Source of the DNA: Nitrospinota bacterium
GTDB taxonomy: Bacteria; JADFOP01; DATKYB01
NCBI GenBank assembly: GCA_035528715.1
Contig: DATKYB010000054.1
Span: forward strand, 1 to 64,000
Direction: 5' to 3'
Length of the DNA stretch: 64,000 nt
The first letter of the stretch is position 1. Every line of letters begins with the position of its first letter. The notes under the pieces are model-generated. The model worked only from the letters and a program-made list of their open reading frames with translations. It did no database searches and was not told where the DNA came from. Shown in pieces: positions 57,666 to 64,000 of this stretch. The position numbers and the translations under genes are program-made.

Positions 57666-58913
57666 CTAGCTATTCATAGAATCTAAAAATTCTTTATTTG
57701 TTTTTGTTTTTTTGATTCTCTCAGAGATCAATTCCATGCATTCAACAACATTCAATTGACTTAAAACCTTTCTAAGAACCCATACTCTATTGAGTTCTTC
57801 TGATACCAGAAGAAGCTCTTCCTTTCTTGTTCCTGAACGATGGATATCTAAAGCAGGAAAAATTCTTTTATCAACCAACTTTCTGTCTAGATGCAATTCC
57901 ATATTCCCTGTTCCTTTAAACTCCTCAAAGATAACATCATCCATCCTGCTACCAGTCTCTATGAGGGCTGTAGCGATGATCGTCAAACTACCCCCTTCTT
58001 CTATATTTCTTGCTGCACCAAAAAATCTTTTAGGCCTTTGTAAAGCATTTGAATCTACACCTCCTGAGAGGACCTTTCCGCTAGGGGGAACAATAGCATT
58101 ATATGCTCTGGCTAGCCGCGTTATACTATCAAGTAGTATCACAACATCCTTTTTGTGTTCTACAAGCCTTTTGGCCTTTTCGATAACCATCTCAGCTACC
58201 TGTACATGTCTTTCATAGGACTCATCAAATGTAGAACTTACCACCTCTCCTTTCACAGAACGCTCCATATCAGTTACTTCTTCAGGCCTTTCGTCTATCA
58301 ACAAAACGATCAAGATTATATCTGGATGATTGGTCGTAATGCTTCTAGCAATTGACTGAAGTAACATTGTTTTTCCAGTTCGAGGCGGAGCAACAATCAA
58401 TCCCCTCTGGCCTTTGCCTATCGGAGTCAACAGATCCATAATCCGTGTGGAATAATCGCCATTGCTCATTTCTAAATGAATCCTCTCTTGAGGATAGAGT
58501 GGTGTCAAATCATCAAAAAATATCTTATCTTTAGCATTATCTGGATTATCAAAGTTTACAGCTTCAACCTTTAACAAGGCAAAATATTTCTCACTATTTT
58601 TCGGTGGTCTAATCTGGCCCGAAATGGAATCACCTGTGTGAAGATCAAACTTTCTGATTTGAGAGGGAGATATATAAATATCGTCTGGTCCAGGAAGATA
58701 ATTGTAGCTCGGGGCTCTTAGAAATCCATAACCTTCTGATAATGTCTCTAACACCCCTTCCCCGAAGATCAATCCATTCTTCTTTGCACGTCCTTCTAAT
58801 ATCCTGAAGATGAGTTCTTGTTTTCGTAAACTGCTTGCACCGGCTATATTAAAATCTTTCGCAATTTTCAACAATTCAGATATCGTTTTTCTTTTAAGCT
58901 CATCAATATTCAT
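57666..58913 (-). CDS. rho: Transcription termination factor Rho
   Basis: Hexameric RNA helicase of 415 aa. The N-terminal helix bundle ([20 protein letters not shown]), the cold-shock-like RNA site [22 protein letters not shown], the P-loop [34 protein letters not shown], the Q-loop [12 protein letters not shown] and the R-loop [14 protein letters not shown] are complete. There is no long N-terminal insert. A consensus promoter stands about 230 nt upstream, so the leader is long, as expected if Rho controls its own synthesis by premature termination. Confidence 0.96.
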   Translation of the reverse strand: MNIDELKRKTISELLKIAKDFNIAGASSLRKQELIFRILEGRAKKNGLIFGEGVLETLSEGYGFLRAPSYNYLPGPDDIYISPSQIRKFDLHTGDSISGQIRPPKNSEKYFALLKVEAVNFDNPDNAKDKIFFDDLTPLYPQERIHLEMSNGDYSTRIMDLLTPIGKGQRGLIVAPPRTGKTMLLQSIARSITTNHPDIILIVLLIDERPEEVTDMERSVKGEVVSSTFDESYERHVQVAEMVIEKAKRLVEHKKDVVILLDSITRLARAYNAIVPPSGKVLSGGVDSNALQRPKRFFGAARNIEEGGSLTIIATALIETGSRMDDVIFEEFKGTGNMELHLDRKLVDKRIFPALDIHRSGTRKEELLLVSEELNRVWVLRKVLSQLNVVECMELISERIKKTKTNKEFLDSMNS

Positions 58914-59145
58914 TAAAAATATTTCCTTTTAAAGACTCATTAGTATTTCTCTCATGAAAGATATAAGAAATGTCATTAAAAAGATAACTTGAAATATAGA
59001 TATTCCATTCTTTGGATTGAAAGAAATAGTAGATTTGTATCAGATACCTAATAATTCATTATATATACTATTCAACCTTCGAAAAACTTTAAATCGTGGA
59101 TTTCTCATAAGAGTATTTTTTAGAAGGTTATTTAAGGGATAATCA

Positions 59146-59174
59146 AATATAATATACATATATACTTTTGTCAA
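59146..59174 (-). promoter_or_regulatory. Promoter of the rho-rpmE-prfA-prmC-murA-his transcript
   Basis: TTGACA (59174-59169), 17-nt spacer, TATATT (59151-59146), starting 14 nt after the stop of the histidine-kinase gene. The remaining leader to 58914 shows no gene. Confidence 0.85.
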
Positions 59175-59187
59175 CACCTTTTTTACA

Positions 59188-60897
59188 TTACTGCGAAGGA
59201 AGGAAAATTTGAAAAGCAGTCCCTTCCCCTGGTTTACTCTTTACCTCTATGATTCCTTTATGATTCTCAATGATCCTACAGACTATTGCTAATCCTAATC
59301 CATTACCTCCCTCTTTAGTCGTATAAAAAGGTTCAAATATCTTTCCAATGTCTTGTTGAGAAATCCCAGTTCCACTGTCCTTAATATTGATCTCTATAAA
59401 CTTATTTATATTTTCTCTGTCTACTAATTTTCTAGAAGGAATCTTACTTCTTTCATTATCATCACAATAATGAGTCTCAATCCTGAGAACACCACCCTCT
59501 GGCATTGCCTGTGCACTATTTAAATACAAATTCCAAAAAACCTGCTTTATCTGTTTTGGATCTACCATTGCATTAATCTTTTTTTGTTTAAAATCTGTAG
59601 ATATTTCGATATCTGACCGATACTCTTTGTTGTTTTTGAACAGCCCAATGGTCTCATTAATAATCTCATTTATATTATAGCTGCCAACAACTAAAGGTAC
59701 TGGACGAGCATAATTTAAAAAATTAGAAATGATCGTATTCAATCTCTCTGCCTCTCGAATCACAATGTCCATTAATTGTCTATCAGCCTTTTTCAATCCA
59801 AAGGTATCTTTTAAGAGTTGGACCGACCCACTGATAGAAGTTAAAGGATTCCTGATCTCATGAGCAATCCCTGCAGCTATTTCTCCGACCGCAGCTAATC
59901 TATCTTTTTTTCTTATCTTTTCTTCCATCTCCTTTAATAGTGTAATGTCTTGAAAAATACCGATGATTCCCTGAATCGTATTTTTTTCATCCCTAAAAGA
60001 AGAAAAACTCATTCCTAAAAAGATCTCTTTTTTATCTTTTCTCTTAAAAATTCCTTCATATCTTTTTGGATCAGTGCTATCTAAAGAGATGTTTCTCGTA
60101 CTATCGGATAGATCTGGTAAAACAAAAACCTCATAAAAGAATTTTCCAATGACCTCGTTTTTTTCATAACTGGTCAATTTCTCTGCAGTTTTATTAAAAA
60201 AGTTTATCTTTCTATTAATATCAGTGGTAAATAAGCCGCTTTCTATACTATTTACAATATTTTCATTAAAGCTCTGGAGCTTGATAAGATGATCCTTTTC
60301 CCGCCTCAGTTCCTTTCCTGTGATCTTCAGCCTTTCTGAAAGATTTCCACTTAAGAATGCAACCAGGAAAAATGCTAAGATATTAAAAAATACTAAGTAA
60401 AATACATATCCTGGGTCTAAGGAACTCAAAATCTTCCCATAAAAAGAGGCAGGGGATATAAAATTATATAACTCCAGATTTGCCATAGTGCCATATATTA
60501 CACTGGAAAAAGAGGCAATAATATATCCCCCTTTTCTTGAAATGATTATGCTTGCGGTTATGATTGAAAATATATATAAAAATGAAAGGGTACTTTGAAC
60601 ACCCCCTGTGACATAATTCACTCCTGCTTCTATGATTATATCTCCGATGATCTGGACATAAGAGAATAAGATCAGATTCTTTATATTCCTTAATAGAATG
60701 GCATATAAAATGGTCAAAAAATAGGTAAGACCTATAAGAAAGCTTATATGAATAAGGGCTGGAATTTCACCCCCTTTTTTCTGGAAAATAACTACTACTC
60801 CAAGAAAAAGGGTAAGAAATATAACCCTCAATAACATTAAGGTTTTTAACCTTCTTTGAAGTTCATTATCGGAAGTATCTGATTGGCTATCAGTCAT
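59188..60897 (-). CDS. Membrane PAS histidine kinase, PilS/NtrB-like
   Basis: Sensor kinase of 569 aa. About six transmembrane helices (residues 20-190) are followed by a short coiled coil, a PAS domain (about 205-320, with IESGLFTTDINRKINFFNKTA and FQDITLL) and HisKA with phospho-acceptor His in EIAAGIAHEIRNPLTSISGSV. The ATPase N-box reads QVFWNLYLNSAQAMPEGG, with G-boxes DSGTGISQQDIGKIFEP and GGNGLGLAI. The architecture and position right after pilC fit PilS, the sensor controlling pilin expression. The expected response regulator gene pilR does not follow; rho does. The input signal is unknown. Confidence 0.85.
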   Translation of the reverse strand: MTDSQSDTSDNELQRRLKTLMLLRVIFLTLFLGVVVIFQKKGGEIPALIHISFLIGLTYFLTILYAILLRNIKNLILFSYVQIIGDIIIEAGVNYVTGGVQSTLSFLYIFSIITASIIISRKGGYIIASFSSVIYGTMANLELYNFISPASFYGKILSSLDPGYVFYLVFFNILAFFLVAFLSGNLSERLKITGKELRREKDHLIKLQSFNENIVNSIESGLFTTDINRKINFFNKTAEKLTSYEKNEVIGKFFYEVFVLPDLSDSTRNISLDSTDPKRYEGIFKRKDKKEIFLGMSFSSFRDEKNTIQGIIGIFQDITLLKEMEEKIRKKDRLAAVGEIAAGIAHEIRNPLTSISGSVQLLKDTFGLKKADRQLMDIVIREAERLNTIISNFLNYARPVPLVVGSYNINEIINETIGLFKNNKEYRSDIEISTDFKQKKINAMVDPKQIKQVFWNLYLNSAQAMPEGGVLRIETHYCDDNERSKIPSRKLVDRENINKFIEINIKDSGTGISQQDIGKIFEPFYTTKEGGNGLGLAIVCRIIENHKGIIEVKSKPGEGTAFQIFLPSQ

Positions 60898-60937
60898 TAT
60901 TGGATAATGTCCTCTGGAGGGTTAATGAATTTTAAAT

Positions 60938-62149
60938 TTACTTTATAAAAGTGGCTAATTTAAAAATAGGAAGATACATAGCGACAACAACAAATCCAAT
61001 AATAACCCCAAGAAATGCCATAATCAAAGGCTCTAAAAGGGAAGTAAGGCCAGCCACCGATGCATCTACTTCTTCCTCATAAAAATCTGCGATCTTTGAA
61101 AGCATGGTATCTAATGCCCCTGTGTTTTCTCCCACGTTTATCATCTGAACGACCATCGGAGGAAATACCTTTTTCCTACTTAATGGCTCTGCAATGGTCT
61201 GTCCTTCTTTTATGCTCGATATAGCAGAAATTACAGCCCCTTCTACTACCTTATTGCCAGAGGTTTTAGCCGTTATTTCTAAGCCCTCTATAATGGGTAC
61301 GCCGCTACTTACCAAGGTCCCCAAAGTCCTCGTAAATTTTGCTACTGCCACTTTTTGAATCAAAGTGCCGAATATGGGAAGCTTTAAAAGTGTCGAGTCA
61401 ACAGAGCGCCTTACCTTTAAATTTCTCTTATATAAGTGACGAAAGAAAACCATCGCTCCGATTGTAAAAGCCAGAATAAAGAGTATATAGCTCGTCATAA
61501 AGTTACTGAGACCAATAACTATTCTCGTGTATATAGGAAGTGTTTGACCAAACCCAGCAAACATCTGAGCAAAAATTGGGATAACGAATATCATTAAAAA
61601 TATGACGACTAAGATTGCAATACAAATAATACTGGCAGGGTAAACAAGCGCAGACTTAATCTTTTTCTTAAGAGAAATGGACTTTTCCATATATGCAGAC
61701 AGCCTATTTAATATGGTATCTAAGACACCCCCTGTCTCACCTGCTTCAACCATATTAGTATAAAGTTCGCTGAATACATTTGGATGTTTTCTCAAGGATT
61801 CATTGAATGTGGCCCCGGATTCCACATTCTCTTTTATCTGATTGATGATCTTACCAAAGGCTTTGTTATCCGTCTGAGTTCCTAATATATCTAAACATTG
61901 AACTAAAGGAAGGCCAGCATCTATCATCGTAGCAAACTGTCTTGTAAAGATAACGATATCCTTATCCTTGATTTTCTTACCCAGCGTCGGTATCTTTATC
62001 TCGATACCCTTTGATTTTTTCTTGATAGATTGAACAGTTATATTTCTACGACGCAAAATAGCGGCTGCAGCAAGCCTGTCTTTGGCTTCAACCTCTCCCT
62101 CTTGAACGGTTCCTGACCTTGTTTTTCCAACATATTTAAAAGAAGGCAT
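60938..62149 (-). CDS. pilC: Type IV pilus inner-membrane platform protein
   Basis: Integral membrane scaffold of the pilus motor, 403 aa. An N-terminal extension (MPSFKYVGKTRSGTVQEG) is followed by two T2SSF domains (about residues 67-190 and 270-392), with TRQFATMIDAGLPLVQCLDIL in the first and TRTLGTLVSSGVPIIEGLEI in the second, and three hydrophobic helices. It follows pilT by 22 bp. Confidence 0.93.
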   Translation of the reverse strand: MPSFKYVGKTRSGTVQEGEVEAKDRLAAAAILRRRNITVQSIKKKSKGIEIKIPTLGKKIKDKDIVIFTRQFATMIDAGLPLVQCLDILGTQTDNKAFGKIINQIKENVESGATFNESLRKHPNVFSELYTNMVEAGETGGVLDTILNRLSAYMEKSISLKKKIKSALVYPASIICIAILVVIFLMIFVIPIFAQMFAGFGQTLPIYTRIVIGLSNFMTSYILFILAFTIGAMVFFRHLYKRNLKVRRSVDSTLLKLPIFGTLIQKVAVAKFTRTLGTLVSSGVPIIEGLEITAKTSGNKVVEGAVISAISSIKEGQTIAEPLSRKKVFPPMVVQMINVGENTGALDTMLSKIADFYEEEVDASVAGLTSLLEPLIMAFLGVIIGFVVVAMYLPIFKLATFIK

Positions 62150-62171
62150 GATTTAACCCCCGATCAGATTC

Positions 62172-63263
62172 TTATCTTTTTTGTGAAAAAGATTGACCGC
62201 TTTGACCTTTTTCTATCATCGCCCTTAATTCATCAGGAATAGAAGACCTACCCATCGCATCTTCATACGTTATTAACTTCCTTTGATAAAGCTCGAACAA
62301 GGATTGATTTAAGGTTTGCATACCGAACTTCGCTTGACCGGTCTGCATCGCTGAATAGATCTGATGGACCTTGTCTTCTCTTATGAGATTTCTTATCGCA
62401 GGGGTAGGGATCATTACCTCCAGGGCAAGAACACGCCCCCCTCCAATTCTTGGAATTAAGGTTTGACTTAAAACCCCTTCAAGAACAAAAGAGAGCTGAG
62501 CCCTGATCTCTGGCTGTTGATACGGAGGAAACACATCGATAATTCTATTGATTGTCTGAGCACATGAATTGGTATGTAAGGTGCTAAAGGTGAGATGTCC
62601 TGTTTCAGAAATAGTCAATGCGGAGCCTATAGTCTCTAAATCCCTCAACTCTCCGATAAGTACTACATCTGGATCTTCCCTCAGGGCAGACCTTAAAGCC
62701 TTATGATAATGAAGAGTATCGGCGTTAAGCTCTCTTTGATTCACAATACAATTTTTATGCTGATGGACAAACTCAATGGGGTCTTCAATAGTTACAATGT
62801 GTTCATGTCTTTCTGAATTGATCTTATCTATCATTGCAGCTAATGTAGTAGACTTTCCGCTTCCCGTGGGTCCGGTTACAAGTATCAATCCCCGCGGTTT
62901 CTTTGTCAAATTCGCAACAATGGGAGGCAGACCCAACTCTTCAAAAGAGAGAACCTGATAAGGAATAGTCCTGAAGGCTGCCGCAACAGCCCCTCTCTGC
63001 ATAAACACATTTGCCCTAAAACGACTCAAACCTTTTACGCCAAAAGAGAAATCTATCTCCTTTTCCTGTTCAAACTTCAACTTTTGAGCATCAGTTAATA
63101 CACTATAACAGATTTCTTTTGTATCTGCTGGTGTTAAAGGCGGCATATCTAAAGGGACTAAAGCCCCATCAATTCTTAACTGCGGAGGAGACTTTATCGT
63201 AATATGTAGGTCAGAAGCTCCCTTTTCCATCATTGTCTTTAATATCTGATGTAAATTTACCAT
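62172..63263 (-). CDS. pilT: Type IV pilus retraction ATPase
   Basis: Hexameric ATPase that disassembles the pilus and drives twitching. The 363-aa protein has Walker A VTGPTGSGKSTTLAAMID, the Asp box IEDPIEFVHQHK, Walker B VVLIGELRDLETI, the His box TGHLTFSTLHTNS and the PilT-specific AIRNLIRE motif near the C-terminus. This separates it from the extension ATPase PilB upstream. Confidence 0.95.
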   Translation of the reverse strand: MVNLHQILKTMMEKGASDLHITIKSPPQLRIDGALVPLDMPPLTPADTKEICYSVLTDAQKLKFEQEKEIDFSFGVKGLSRFRANVFMQRGAVAAAFRTIPYQVLSFEELGLPPIVANLTKKPRGLILVTGPTGSGKSTTLAAMIDKINSERHEHIVTIEDPIEFVHQHKNCIVNQRELNADTLHYHKALRSALREDPDVVLIGELRDLETIGSALTISETGHLTFSTLHTNSCAQTINRIIDVFPPYQQPEIRAQLSFVLEGVLSQTLIPRIGGGRVLALEVMIPTPAIRNLIREDKVHQIYSAMQTGQAKFGMQTLNQSLFELYQRKLITYEDAMGRSSIPDELRAMIEKGQSGQSFSQKR

Positions 63264-63287
63264 CTTTTCTCCTTCTATTCATTAATC

Positions 63288-64000
63288 TCAAAAGGTTACC
63301 CTTAAGACTTCTTCTATTGTGGTTAGCTCTTCTTTGATTTTCTCTAACCCACTCTTTCTTAAGGTTCTCATTCCGAGTTTCACAGCTTCCCTTTTAATGT
63401 CTATATCACTAGCGCCTTTTAAAATCAATTCTTTAATCTCTTCTCTAACCGGCATTACCTCATAGAGTGCAACTCTTCCTTTATACCCTGTGCCACCACA
63501 TTGCTCACATCCTTTTCCCTTATAGCATTTTAGAGACTTTGCTTCTTCTGGAGAAAAACCAATATCTATTAATGCATTGGTTGGAACCTCTATCTTTTCT
63601 TTACAATTTTCACATATCCTTCTCACAAGTCTTTGTGCTAATATCATAATAACGGAAGAAGAAACAAGAAAGGGTTCAATACCCATATTCAACAATCGGC
63701 TTATCGTGCTTGGGGCATCATTAGTATGGAGTGTACTGAAGACAAGATGGCCGGTTAGGGCTGCTTTTACAGCTGTCTCTGCTGTTTCAAAATCCCTGAT
63801 TTCCCCTACCATAATTATATCAGGGTCCTGACGCAGAAAAGAACGAAGAGCTGATGCAAAATTTAATCCTATGCTTTCCTTCATCTGAACCTGATTAATT
63901 CCTCTTAAATTAAACTCAACCGGATCTTCAGCCGTCATAATATTCTTTTCATCATTGTTTATCTTATCCAAGGCACAATAAAGGGTTGTGGTTTTGCCGC
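63288..64000 (-). CDS. pilB: Type IV pilus extension ATPase PilB (5' part outside window)
   Basis: C-terminal part of the assembly ATPase. The frame is open to the window edge, where the Walker A end [13 protein letters not shown] is read. Next come the Asp box [17 protein letters not shown], Walker [19 protein letters not shown], the His box [16 protein letters not shown] and the tetracysteine zinc site CENCKEKI and [12 protein letters not shown], which marks PilB/GspE rather than PilT. The ORF ends in [14 protein letters not shown]. About 237 residues are visible. GspE is the alternative, but coupling to pilT and pilC favours PilB. Confidence 0.93.
   Translation of the reverse strand, partial: GKTTTLYCALDKINNDEKNIMTAEDPVEFNLRGINQVQMKESIGLNFASALRSFLRQDPDIIMVGEIRDFETAETAVKAALTGHLVFSTLHTNDAPSTISRLLNMGIEPFLVSSSVIMILAQRLVRRICENCKEKIEVPTNALIDIGFSPEEAKSLKCYKGKGCEQCGGTGYKGRVALYEVMPVREEIKELILKGASDIDIKREAVKLGMRTLRKSGLEKIKEELTTIEEVLRVTF

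Overview
The window reads as a chromosomal segment of an AT-rich, Gram-negative-type bacterium. Gene order resembles what I remember of Deltaproteobacteria/Desulfobacterota: rpsU-yqeY-mutS2-dnaG-rpoD, rho-rpmE-prfA-prmC-murA-his, a pilBTC set, an archaeal-type AroA'/AroB' pair and a TIGR03960-type radical SAM protein. I cannot place it more precisely. TGA, TAA and TAG all serve as ordinary stops, and TTG and GTG starts are common.

Left part (1-20 kb) is mixed. An XRE regulator and a very AT-rich methyltransferase lie at the edge. A visibly more GC-rich pruA follows, bracketed by two copies of a 36-nt hairpin repeat. Next come a tiny cysteine-rich gene with an in-frame TGA and a SECIS-like hairpin (the best candidate for something new), the aroA'-aroB' pair, a VOC protein, a frameshifted methyltransferase, a TPR protein and an SH3/anchor protein. 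The pstS-C-A-B phosphate transporter is followed by two unknown membrane-anchored small proteins and a Lon-like AAA protease. The leftward cluster yggS-proC-yggT-divIVA-yggU-mtnA ends this part; mtnA appears to start at CTG.

The middle (20-40 kb) is one leftward division and cell-wall operon: mraZ, an unknown DHp-like gene, rsmH, ftsL, ftsI, murE, murF, mraY, murD, ftsW, murG, murC, murB, ftsQ, ftsA, ftsZ, then a radical SAM gene and pgeF. It starts at a near-consensus promoter (TTGACA-17-TATATT) with three GTGGG repeats just after it, the expected MraZ operator. A second orphan DHp-domain gene faces the end of the operon.

The right part (40-64 kb), also leftward, holds rnpB, a zinc-ribbon coiled-coil protein, a CAU-anticodon tRNA (probably tRNA-Ile2), rpoD, dnaG, mutS2, yqeY and rpsU (macromolecular synthesis operon). 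Next are hisI-F-A-H-B-C-D, murA, prmC, prfA, rpmE and rho, then a membrane PAS histidine kinase with pilC, pilT and a pilB cut by the window edge. Clear promoters of the form TTGACA-17-TATATT precede the SH3 gene, mraZ, rpsU and rho, so the main sigma factor is conventional. Candidate homopolymer indels (a T7 and an A9 run) may be sequencing errors or real slippage sites.
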